Both the position numbers and the translations under genes were made by a program. From NCBI GenBank assembly GCA_944326085.1, contig CALVCL010000003.1, forward strand, positions 62,001-126,000: a stretch of 64,000 nucleotides of DNA, read 5' to 3'. Of this stretch, positions 8,469-15,936 are shown piece after piece (the stretch's first letter is position 1; every line of letters starts with the position of its first letter). The notes under the pieces are model-generated. The model saw nothing but the letters and a program-made list of their open reading frames with translations, did no database searches and was not told the DNA's origin. This DNA is from an uncultured Tidjanibacter sp. GTDB lineage: Bacteria > Bacteroidota > Bacteroidia > Bacteroidales > Rikenellaceae.

Positions 8469-9043
8469 TTTTTTAAAAAATCGTTTACAAGACTTTCGAT
8501 TTCGGCTATGGCCGTATCAAGGTTGTCATTAACCAAAACATAGTCGAACCTGTCCGCAAATGAAATTTCATATTCGGCTTTGGCCACCCTGCGCTCGATT
8601 GTTTCCGGAGCATCCGTTCCTCGCCCTACGAGTCTCTCGCGTAATGCCTCTATCGACGGCGGCATTACGAAAACCGACAATGCATCGTCACCGAAAATAG
8701 ACTTTAGCCTTATGCCACCCTTTACATCAACATCGAACAGTATAACCTTACCTGCATTCCAAATGCGTTCTAGTTCCGACTTCAAAGTCCCATAACAAGT
8801 TCCCGGATATACTTCCTCCCATTCCACGAACCTGTCGGCTTCGCATGCCGCACGGAATTCATCACCCGACAGGAAATAGTAGTCTCGCCCGTGAACCTCC
8901 TTACCGCGAGGAGCACGTGACGTAGCCGATACTGAGAATGCCAACTGCGGAAACTTTTCCATCAGTGCATGCACTATGGTCGTCTTGCCGGCACCAGAGG
9001 GTGCGGAAAATATAATTAACTTACCGGATATTCTGTGCGTCAT
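8465..9043 (-). CDS. gmk: Guanylate kinase
   Basis: 192 residues. The P-loop is FSAPSGAGKTTIVHALM, followed by the GMP-binding segment SVSATSRAPRGKEVHGRDYYF and the lid region containing RGTDAPETIERR. It phosphorylates GMP to GDP with ATP in the cytosol. It lies between yicC and nadD; the yicC-gmk pairing is also common in other bacteria. A 40-nt gap separates it from yicC. Confidence 0.95.
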   Translation of the reverse strand: MTHRISGKLIIFSAPSGAGKTTIVHALMEKFPQLAFSVSATSRAPRGKEVHGRDYYFLSGDEFRAACEADRFVEWEEVYPGTCYGTLKSELERIWNAGKVILFDVDVKGGIRLKSIFGDDALSVFVMPPSIEALRERLVGRGTDAPETIERRVAKAEYEISFADRFDYVLVNDNLDTAIAEIESLVNDFLKN

Positions 9044-9083
9044 AGTATTTGCGTAATTTCATCCACAGTATCAAACAGGAATG

Positions 9084-9962
9084 CTACAGCACATTCAATA
9101 CCTGCTCTTTGATTTTTTCAAGTTCATCCTTCATCATGACAACCAAACGCTGCATATCGCTGTCGTTGGCCTTCGAACCGAGCGTGTTTATTTCTCGTCC
9201 CATTTCCTGGGCAATGAACCCTAGTTTTCGGCCTACATTCTCTTCCTCGCCTGCCACCTCGCGGAAATAGCGGCAATGGTTATCAAGACGAACTTTTTCT
9301 TCGGTTATGTCGAGTTTCTCAACATAAAATATCATCTCCTGTTCAAGTCTGTTTTGGTCGACAGCAACACCGAGCGATGCTATGTTTTCTTTGATACGCT
9401 CCTTAATAATCTCCACACGGCGTTTTTCGAAAGATTCGACATCCTTGCGATACTGTTCGATTTTGCCTATGCGACCGAGCATGTCGACAATCAGAGCATG
9501 CCCCTCCTGTCCGCGGAATACCTCAAACGCAGCCAATGCATCATTGACAGCCGAGAACAAAGCCTTCTTCTCATGCTCAGAGATTTCGGTTGTCTCGCTC
9601 GCCACCACATCAGGCATGCGGAGAATTGACATCATAAGCACAAGATCCATATGTTTGCCCTTGTCATCCATCTCTTTGGCCAACTCCTTGAGTTCGGAGT
9701 AATACGACATGAACAGCTCCCTGTTGATATTTGCAGGCACGGCTGCATTCACAGTCTCAGCCGCAATAAACACATCCACCTTACCGCGCTGCACCACTTT
9801 ACCGATACGGTTGCGCAATTCATACTCTAGCGGACGGTACATGGACGGCATCCTGACGGACAAATCCAATTGCTTGCTGTTGAGCGAGCGTATCTCCACT
9901 GTTATTTTTTTATTGTTTACTGCTATTTCGGCCTTACCGTAGCCGGTCATAGATTTTACCAT
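9084..9962 (-). CDS. yicC: YicC family protein (probable endoribonuclease)
   Basis: About 292 residues. The start MVKSMTGYGKAEIAV is the conserved YicC N-terminus, so I chose 9962 over the ATG eight codons upstream, which would lie closer to the promoter. The C-terminal DUF1732 region is clear (GRKLGFIAQEMGREINTLGS, ending KEQVLNVL). YicC proteins from other bacteria act as endoribonucleases affecting mRNA and sRNA decay. It is the first gene of a minus-strand operon leading to ddl and has its own promoter facing away from serC. Confidence 0.92.
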   Translation of the reverse strand: MVKSMTGYGKAEIAVNNKKITVEIRSLNSKQLDLSVRMPSMYRPLEYELRNRIGKVVQRGKVDVFIAAETVNAAVPANINRELFMSYYSELKELAKEMDDKGKHMDLVLMMSILRMPDVVASETTEISEHEKKALFSAVNDALAAFEVFRGQEGHALIVDMLGRIGKIEQYRKDVESFEKRRVEIIKERIKENIASLGVAVDQNRLEQEMIFYVEKLDITEEKVRLDNHCRYFREVAGEEENVGRKLGFIAQEMGREINTLGSKANDSDMQRLVVMMKDELEKIKEQVLNVL

Positions 9963-9983
9963 AACAAGAGATGTTTTAAAATG

Positions 9984-10015
9984 CAAATATAACGCAAAAT
10001 CACATCATTATGAAA
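9984..10015 (-). promoter_or_regulatory. Promoter of the yicC-gmk-nadD-ddl operon
   Basis: Minus strand: TTTC (10012-10015), 20 nt, TATATTTG (9984-9991). The -7 box is a perfect TAnnTTTG match and lies 21 nt before the chosen ATG. Confidence 0.65.
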
Positions 10016-10049
10016 CGTTTCTGCAACGCTGTAAATATTATGGAAATAA

Positions 10050-10081
10050 TTGCGGAATTAGGAAAGTATTTGTTACCTTTG
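10050..10081 (+). promoter_or_regulatory. Promoter of serC
   Basis: TTGC (10050-10053), a 20-nt spacer and TACCTTTG (10074-10081) form a Bacteroidota-type promoter, leaving a leader of about 65 nt to the serC ATG. Confidence 0.65.
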
Positions 10082-10149
10082 CAGGAGAAGACAATGACAG
10101 ATTGAAGTCAAAATTCTCAATACAACTAACAAATTAAAAGATTTACATC

Positions 10150-11232
10150 ATGCAGAAGCACAATTTCAACGCGGGCCCCTGCGTATTGCCGAAACAGGCG
10201 ATAGAATCCGCAATCGAAGCTATCCGTGATTTCGACAACACCGGCATAGGTATCCTCGAAATCTCCCACCGCACCCCGGGTTGGGAACGCATCATGGCTG
10301 AAACAGAACAGCTGTGGAGGGATCTTCTGAATATTCCGGATGACTATGCTGTCATATTCCTCGGTGGTGGTGCATCGACCCAGTTCTTCGAAGTACCTGC
10401 CAACCTTCTTAAAACCAAGGCTGCTTACCTCCAGACCGGCGTTTGGGCAAAGAAGGCTGCCAAGGAAGCAAAGTTCTACGGCGAAGTGGAAATCGTAGCA
10501 TCTTCCGAGGACAAGAACTATACCTATATTCCTAAGGGTTACACGATCCCGACCGATGCGGATTACTTCCACATCACCACCAACAACACCATCTACGGTA
10601 CTGAAATACACGAAGATATCGACTCTCCTATCACCCTCGTTGCTGATATGTCGTCCGATATCATGAGCCGCCCTGTTGATGTTAAGAAGTACGGCCTTAT
10701 CTACGGCGGTGCACAAAAGAACGTAGGTCCTGCAGGTGTAACTTTTGTTATCGTTCGCAAGGATCTCCTCGGAAAAGTGGATCGCAAGCTTCAGACGATG
10801 GTTGATTACCGCACCCACATCGGTGAAGAGCCCAAGAACAACTCCATGTTCAACACTCCGCCCGTATTCTCCATCTTCGTTATGCACGAAACCCTCAAGT
10901 GGGTTAAGGAACTCGGTGGTGTAGAAGAGATGTACAAGCGCAACAAAAAGAAAGCTGAAACTCTCTACAACGAAATCGACCGCAACTCCATGTTTGTTGG
11001 TACTGCCGTTAAGGAAGACCGATCGATAATGAACGTATGCTTTGTTATGGCTCCCGGCCACGAAAACCTCGAAGCTGACTTCATGGCTTTCGCCAAGGAA
11101 AAAGGCATGGTAGGTATCAAAGGTCACCGTTCAGTTGGCGGTTTCCGTGCATCCATCTACAACGCTTGCCCGCAGGAAAGCGTTGATGCTTTGGTTGCCT
11201 GCATGCAGGAATTCGAAAAACTCCACAAATAA
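10150..11232 (+). CDS. serC: Phosphoserine aminotransferase
   Basis: 360 residues, the normal length. The protein begins with the family motif [18 protein letters not shown], carries [18 protein letters not shown] near residue 80, and the PLP-binding lysine is K190 in [14 protein letters not shown]. It converts 3-phosphohydroxypyruvate and glutamate to phosphoserine, the second step of serine synthesis, and can act in pyridoxal phosphate synthesis. Codon use is strongly biased: the whole gene almost lacks TTA, CTA and TCA codons, which suggests high expression. It is followed 75 nt later by serA. Confidence 0.96.
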   Translation: MQKHNFNAGPCVLPKQAIESAIEAIRDFDNTGIGILEISHRTPGWERIMAETEQLWRDLLNIPDDYAVIFLGGGASTQFFEVPANLLKTKAAYLQTGVWAKKAAKEAKFYGEVEIVASSEDKNYTYIPKGYTIPTDADYFHITTNNTIYGTEIHEDIDSPITLVADMSSDIMSRPVDVKKYGLIYGGAQKNVGPAGVTFVIVRKDLLGKVDRKLQTMVDYRTHIGEEPKNNSMFNTPPVFSIFVMHETLKWVKELGGVEEMYKRNKKKAETLYNEIDRNSMFVGTAVKEDRSIMNVCFVMAPGHENLEADFMAFAKEKGMVGIKGHRSVGGFRASIYNACPQESVDALVACMQEFEKLHK

Positions 11233-11307
11233 TAAAGAGCGTTTTTCGCAATCAATACCAAAGAGGAAAGAAAAAGTATTTATTTCTATTCGTTAAACGA
11301 TTTTGAA

Positions 11308-12234
11308 ATGAAAGTATTACTTGCTACCGAAAAACCGTTTGCAAAAGTTGCTTCGGACGGTATTAGGGAAATAGTAGAAAAAGCCGGCTACGAATTGGTA
11401 GTTCTTGAAAAGTACACTGACAAGAGTGAACTTCTTAAGGCTGTAGCGGATGTTGACGCAATCATCATCCGCAGCGATAAGGTAACTGCAGAAGTTATTG
11501 AAGCTGCCAAGAACCTTAAGATTGTCGTTCGCGCAGGTGCTGGATATGACAACGTTGACCTTGCTGCTGCAACTGCGCGCAAAATCGTTGTCATGAACAC
11601 TCCAGGACAGAACTCCAATGCTGTTGCTGAATTGGCTATAGGCATGATGATATTCATGGCCCGTAACAAATTCACTCCCGGTACAGGTTCCGAAATCCAC
11701 GGCAAACGTCTCGGTATCCACGCATACGGTAACGTAGGTAAGATTGTGGCTCGCTATGGCAAAGGCTTCGGTATGGAAGTTTATGCATACGACCCGTTCA
11801 TCACCGACCACGCTGTATACGAAAAGGACGGCGTAATTCCGGTAGCTTCTGTTGAGGAACTCTATTCCAAATGCGACTATGTTTCGATACATATCCCTGC
11901 TACGGAACAGACCAAGAAATCCATCAACTTCGACCTCCTCAGCAAAATGCCTAAAGGTGCAACCATTGTCAACACCGCTCGTAAAGAGGTTATCGACGAA
12001 GAAGGTCTCGCCAAGGTTCTCGCTGAAAGGACTGATCTTAAGTACATCACAGATATCGCAGCCGATATGCAGGTTGTACTGAATGAAAAGTTCGGCAACA
12101 GGGTATTCGCTACCCCGAAGAAGATGGGTGCAGAAACTCAGGAAGCTAACGTAAATGCAGCCCTTGCTGCCGCTAACCAGATTGTAGCTTTCTTCACCAA
12201 AGGAGAAAACAGATTCCAGGTTAATAAGTGGTAA
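11308..12234 (+). CDS. serA: D-3-phosphoglycerate dehydrogenase, short Bacteroidota type
   Basis: 308 residues, without the C-terminal ACT regulatory domain found in E. coli SerA. The NAD-binding site is KRLGIHAYGNVGKIVARYGK and a typical dehydrogenase segment NTARKEVIDEEGLAKV is present. The region that normally carries the catalytic His (TPHxGA) reads ATPKKMGAETQEAN, with K271/K272 in its place, and the usual LDVFxxEP motif is replaced by TDIAADMQVVLNE. I believe this is typical of Bacteroidota enzymes, but it is a notable departure from the family consensus. The enzyme oxidises 3-phosphoglycerate to start serine synthesis. It lies between serC and a DUF1015 gene; a terminator-like hairpin follows. 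Confidence 0.92.
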   Translation: MKVLLATEKPFAKVASDGIREIVEKAGYELVVLEKYTDKSELLKAVADVDAIIIRSDKVTAEVIEAAKNLKIVVRAGAGYDNVDLAAATARKIVVMNTPGQNSNAVAELAIGMMIFMARNKFTPGTGSEIHGKRLGIHAYGNVGKIVARYGKGFGMEVYAYDPFITDHAVYEKDGVIPVASVEELYSKCDYVSIHIPATEQTKKSINFDLLSKMPKGATIVNTARKEVIDEEGLAKVLAERTDLKYITDIAADMQVVLNEKFGNRVFATPKKMGAETQEANVNAALAAANQIVAFFTKGENRFQVNKW

Positions 12235-12246
12235 CATTCCATAGAT

Positions 12247-12287
12247 AAAGACCGGTGTTACGCTGTGCAAACAGCGCGCCGGTCTTT
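12247..12287 (+). terminator. Terminator-like hairpin between serA and DUF1015
   Basis: Outer stem AAAGACCGG (12247-12255) with CCGGTCTTT (12279-12287), inner stem CGCTGT (12261-12266) with ACAGCG (12271-12276), closed by a GCAA tetraloop, followed by ATTGTATTTTATT. It would limit, but perhaps not stop, read-through into the DUF1015 gene. Confidence 0.7.
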
Positions 12288-12328
12288 ATTGTATTTTATT
12301 ATCAAGCAACTATTAAAACACTATAGAC

Positions 12329-13564
12329 ATGGTAAAGATAAAACCGTTCAAGGGTACTCGCCCGCCCAAACAGTATGCTGCAGAGGTTGCATCGCGTCCT
12401 TATGATGTACTCAACTCGCAGGAAGCAAAGGCTGAAGCAACAGAACGCTCCTTGCTTCATATCATCAAGCCGGAAATTGACTTCGATCCGATTGCAGACG
12501 AACACGAAAAGAAAGTTTATGACAAGGCTGTAGAAAACTTCAAGATGTGGAAGGAAAAAGGCTGGCTTGTCAAGGACCAGGAAGAGCACTACTACATCTA
12601 TGCTCAGACCATGAATGGCAAAACCCAGTATGGTCTGGCAGTAGCATCGCACTTCATGGACTACATCGAGGGGAAAATCAAGAAGCACGAGCTGACCCGT
12701 ACCGAGAAGGAAGAAGACCGCATGATACACGTCAATATACAGAGTGCCAACATGGAACCTGTATTCTTCGCTTATCCCGACATTAAGGAGATAGACGAAA
12801 TCGTTGCAAATGAGGTTAAAAAGCCTGCTGAATACGACTTTACCTCGTCTGACGGCGTTCGTCACCAGATGTGGGTTATCAGCGACAAGGCTGTCATTGA
12901 CCGCATCACCAAGATATTCGAAGGTGTTCCCGCACTTTACGTAGCCGACGGCCACCACCGTACTGCAGCTGCTGCACGTGTAGGTCAGGAGCGTATGAAA
13001 GCAAACCCCAACCACACAGGCGAAGAGGAATACAACTATTTCCTCGCAGTGCTGTTCCCTGCAAACCAGCTCAACATCATTGACTACAATCGTGTTGTAA
13101 AGGATTTGAACGGTCTGACCCCTGCTGAGTTCGTAGAAGCCCTCAAAAAAGACTTCGATGTGCAGGAAATGGGCAAGGAAATTTACAAGCCGAACAAGCT
13201 CCACAACTTCGGCATGTATCTTGACGGCAAATGGTACAGCCTGACTGCCAAGGAAGGCACCTACAATGATGCTGACCCGATTGGTGTACTCGATGTAACT
13301 GTACTTTCGAACCTTGTACTCGACAAGATACTCGGCATCAAAGACCTCCGTACCGACAAACGCATAGACTTCGTAGGTGGTATCCGTGGTCTTGGCGAGC
13401 TTCAGCGTCGCGTTGACAACGGTGAAATGAAGGTCGCATTCGCTCTCTACCCTGTTTCGATGAAACAGCTCATTGACATTGCGGACAGCGGCAACATCAT
13501 GCCTCCGAAAACAACATGGTTCGAACCGAAACTCCGTTCCGGTATCGTAATCCACGAGTTCTAA
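12329..13564 (+). CDS. DUF1015 family protein, possible serine-kinase relative
   Basis: 411 residues, full length for DUF1015. Visible landmarks are the N-terminal KIKPFKGTRPPKQYAAEVAS and the central ADGHHRTAAA motif with D207, H209, H210 and R211. The DGHHR core resembles the ParB/sulfiredoxin-like fold used by the archaeal free-serine kinase SerK, and the gene sits directly after serC and serA, so a role in serine or phosphoserine metabolism is a fair inference; no reaction is shown by the sequence. Codon use is as biased as in serC and serA, suggesting high expression. No serB-like phosphatase gene is in this cluster. Confidence 0.9.
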   Translation: MVKIKPFKGTRPPKQYAAEVASRPYDVLNSQEAKAEATERSLLHIIKPEIDFDPIADEHEKKVYDKAVENFKMWKEKGWLVKDQEEHYYIYAQTMNGKTQYGLAVASHFMDYIEGKIKKHELTRTEKEEDRMIHVNIQSANMEPVFFAYPDIKEIDEIVANEVKKPAEYDFTSSDGVRHQMWVISDKAVIDRITKIFEGVPALYVADGHHRTAAAARVGQERMKANPNHTGEEEYNYFLAVLFPANQLNIIDYNRVVKDLNGLTPAEFVEALKKDFDVQEMGKEIYKPNKLHNFGMYLDGKWYSLTAKEGTYNDADPIGVLDVTVLSNLVLDKILGIKDLRTDKRIDFVGGIRGLGELQRRVDNGEMKVAFALYPVSMKQLIDIADSGNIMPPKTTWFEPKLRSGIVIHEF

Positions 13565-13619
13565 CAATCAGAATAAATAATGCAACTGGAGGTACCGGCC
13601 GCATTATTATTTTAACAAA

Positions 13620-13648
13620 GTGGGCAGCATATTTGATATGCTGCCCAC
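13620..13648. terminator. Bidirectional terminator after the ser operon
   Basis: Perfect 13-bp stem GTGGGCAGCATAT (13620-13632) with ATATGCTGCCCAC (13636-13648), 3-nt loop, followed by TATTTTC on the plus strand. It separates DUF1015 from the convergent membrane-protein gene. Confidence 0.85.
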
Positions 13649-13676
13649 TATTTTCATATAAATACTTACCCTATAA

Positions 13677-14129
13677 CTACTGCATAAAGGCAGCCATCCC
13701 TATGGCAGCAAACAATATCATCAACACAACAACTGCAATAGTCACAATGGTAACGATACCTGTCATCTTGAAATAATACTTCATGTTCATTGTTCCGGCC
13801 GACAAATCCTGCATACAACCGTTATCTATGGCTCTCTTTGTCTTGACTGCAAACATGTACATGAAATACGACAGAAAGAAATATATTACCGCTATAACAA
13901 GATAACATATTCCCAATAAGGCACCGCCTCCTAATGCAGGATAATAATATTGCAAGGACCCTCCCATAACCAGCAATATAATTGCTGCGACAAATATCAT
14001 GCCTGTCATTACAAAACAAACTATGGCCATAAATTTGGCCCATGACATGGCAGCGCGCATGTTGGCTGCTGTTTCACCGGATATTACCAACTGCTCTCTG
14101 TTCTCGAACTTAGGTAGATTATCTTCCAT
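13677..14129 (-). CDS. Small multi-pass membrane protein, DUF5362-like
   Basis: 150 residues with a soluble start (NLPKFENREQLVISGETAAN) and about four hydrophobic segments: FMAIVCFVMTGMIFVAAIIL, the stretch around GGGALLGICYLVIAVIYFFL, and IVTIVTIAVVVLMILFAAIG near the C-terminus. The layout matches small Bacteroidota membrane proteins of the DUF5362 type, but I am only fairly sure of the family name. No catalytic motif is visible. It is monocistronic: a TATCTTTA box lies at 14172-14179 and terminators flank it on both sides. Confidence 0.75.
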   Translation of the reverse strand: MEDNLPKFENREQLVISGETAANMRAAMSWAKFMAIVCFVMTGMIFVAAIILLVMGGSLQYYYPALGGGALLGICYLVIAVIYFFLSYFMYMFAVKTKRAIDNGCMQDLSAGTMNMKYYFKMTGIVTIVTIAVVVLMILFAAIGMAAFMQ

Positions 14130-14218
14130 AACTATCTCGTTTTAGGTTATCCCCACTATTGGGTCTAAGGATAAAGATAGCTAACTAAGTATTCAAAAAC
14201 AAATTAATTCATAACAAA

Positions 14219-14247
14219 ATAGGGATACCTCTATGAGGTATCCCTAT
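14219..14247 (-). terminator. Terminator of the Omp28/DUF6029 cluster
   Basis: Perfect 12-bp stem ATAGGGATACCT (14219-14230) with AGGTATCCCTAT (14236-14247), 5-nt loop, followed on the minus strand by TTTTG. It ends the minus-strand cluster that begins near 22 kb. Confidence 0.8.
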
Positions 14248-14270
14248 CAAGCAAATCCTTACTTTAAAGG

Positions 14271-15848
14271 CTACATGAAACGATAGTCTTTAACACCGTT
14301 GATATCGCAGTCGGTGGCAGCAATCATCTTGCATACACCGTCGGTCATGGTATTAACAGCAATAACAAGGCGGCAGTTGTCGGAATATGAACCAAGGTTT
14401 ACGGAACCATTCCATTCTGTCTCGGTATTTGCCGAACACTGTCCGAGGCTGTCACCGGTAAATGAATCAGTAACTATTGCACGGAATATGCCGTCAAAGT
14501 TCGAGTTTCCAAGTATACCGGCCTGTGCTGCAACCAAGCCATCCTCTACAAGCACTACGGAAATATAATATTCGCCGGCTTCCTTCGGGAATATCCTCAC
14601 ATTGATATCTGCATTACGTGAAGCAGGGTCAAGTACGGAAGATGCCGCGATGCCTATTGTAGTACCGCCTTCACGGTATTCGTCAACAATCTTCTGACCT
14701 GTTGCCCAAGCGAAAGCTCCGCTAATAGCAGTGTTCCTGTCAAAATTAAAGTAAGTCTGTGGATACGAACCATTGGCAGGCAGGTAAGCCGATAATGTAT
14801 TGTAGTCAGCTACTGCAAACACATCACGACTGTGTGCAGCGACTTCAAGGAGTTCCTGATGCAACTGGCCATTGTTGGCTTCGAATGCCTGGTCCAAAGT
14901 TCTGTGAAGCTGTCCGCAAGGATTGCACCATGTACCGGTATGACGATGCATAACGGCATAGTTATAGAATGCCGCATCGCCTACTGCAACATTAATTGCA
15001 TCTGACGTTACGGTTTCATCACCTACTGTAACTTTTGCAACGAATTTGTAAACACCTGCGGTCGATGAAGAGAAGGTGTTGTCGGCAAGAGTTTCATTAC
15101 CGCTGCCATCAGTGCCGAGATTGACTATTTCAGCCGAGGAAGAAACATCCTCCGTACCGTTCATGACAGTAAATGTAACGGTTTCACCGGAAGCGACAAT
15201 CGGCTTGGAAGCGGTAACAACAACAGGATTAAGTTCCTTAATCACTACGGAAACGGTCACTGCATTCGACATTTCGCCATCATAACCGGCCCTGAATTCA
15301 TAGGTACCCGATGTAGAGGAGGTGAAGGTATTGACACCTTTTTTCAGCTGCTCGCTTGCGCTTATATTGGTTATTATCGCTTCGGCAGTCACATCTTCAC
15401 CCTGATAAGTTACGGTGAAGGTGGCAGCGTCAACACCATCATTAATGATTGTGGCAGTGGAAAGATCGTCTCCCTCTTCAGTAGAAGCGCTGGTTACGGT
15501 GAGCACGAGGTCTGCCGAAACAGATACAGCCTCCACAGTAACGGCATCTGAAATCGCGCCACTGTAAGTTGCCGTAAACTCATAAGTACCGGCCTCGGTA
15601 GTGGAGAATTCATTCCCCTCGAGGTCAAGACCTTCGGTCACATTCTGAATGGTGGCTTCAGCAGTCACATCGGCTCCGTCATACGTTACAGTAAATGCCA
15701 CCGTGGCCTCTCCATCAGCTTCAATGGTAGTAACGGAAGGAGTCAGCACAGGCTTTTTCTCTCCACCGTCTTCAGTTGTATCGCACGATACGAATATCGT
15801 TGCCATAGCTGCGAACAGACATGCAGCAAAAACTTTTACTTTATTCAT
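14271..15848 (-). CDS. Omp28-related lipoprotein with three Ig-like repeats and a thioredoxin-like CxxC
   Basis: 525 residues from the ATG at 15848. A lipoprotein signal ends at IFVSC, so it is probably anchored to a membrane. Three Ig-like repeats of about 80-90 residues follow (roughly 30-290), each with variants of the pattern TVTYDGADVTAEA, then NxFST and AGTYEFTATYSG. The C-terminal part (about 295-525) is an Omp28/thioredoxin-like domain: HTGTWCNPCGQLHRTL carries C308 and C311 in a WCxPC motif, followed by AYLPANGSYPQTYFNF with the cis-Pro type turn. It is the last gene of the cluster and a paralogue of the next gene upstream. Function is unproven; an extracytoplasmic redox or surface adhesin role is possible. 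Confidence 0.82.
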   Translation of the reverse strand: MNKVKVFAACLFAAMATIFVSCDTTEDGGEKKPVLTPSVTTIEADGEATVAFTVTYDGADVTAEATIQNVTEGLDLEGNEFSTTEAGTYEFTATYSGAISDAVTVEAVSVSADLVLTVTSASTEEGDDLSTATIINDGVDAATFTVTYQGEDVTAEAIITNISASEQLKKGVNTFTSSTSGTYEFRAGYDGEMSNAVTVSVVIKELNPVVVTASKPIVASGETVTFTVMNGTEDVSSSAEIVNLGTDGSGNETLADNTFSSSTAGVYKFVAKVTVGDETVTSDAINVAVGDAAFYNYAVMHRHTGTWCNPCGQLHRTLDQAFEANNGQLHQELLEVAAHSRDVFAVADYNTLSAYLPANGSYPQTYFNFDRNTAISGAFAWATGQKIVDEYREGGTTIGIAASSVLDPASRNADINVRIFPKEAGEYYISVVLVEDGLVAAQAGILGNSNFDGIFRAIVTDSFTGDSLGQCSANTETEWNGSVNLGSYSDNCRLVIAVNTMTDGVCKMIAATDCDINGVKDYRFM

Positions 15849-15879
15849 AGTTGTCAATATTAGATTTCCTTATTTATCT

Positions 15880-15915
15880 ATATGGGTTTACGCGAAAATC
15901 CGCATAAACCCATAT
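15880..15915 (-). terminator. Hairpin between the two Omp28 genes
   Basis: A 15-bp stem with a single mismatch: ATATGGGTTTACGCG (15880-15894) with CGCATAAACCCATAT (15901-15915), 6-nt loop. The T-run on the minus-strand exit is weak, so it may be a partial terminator or an mRNA-end stabiliser. Confidence 0.55.
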
Positions 15916-15936
15916 CACAATCGGATATTCCCCTTG

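Noticed and set aside
10126..13567. Long open frames on the minus strand opposite serC (333 codons), serA (317) and DUF1015 (421)
   Set aside because: They are in the frame aligned codon-on-codon with the real genes, in which stops correspond to the sense codons TTA, CTA and TCA. These are rare in highly expressed genes, so the open frames follow from codon bias. No promoter or conserved protein features are seen. They are useful only as a hint of high expression.
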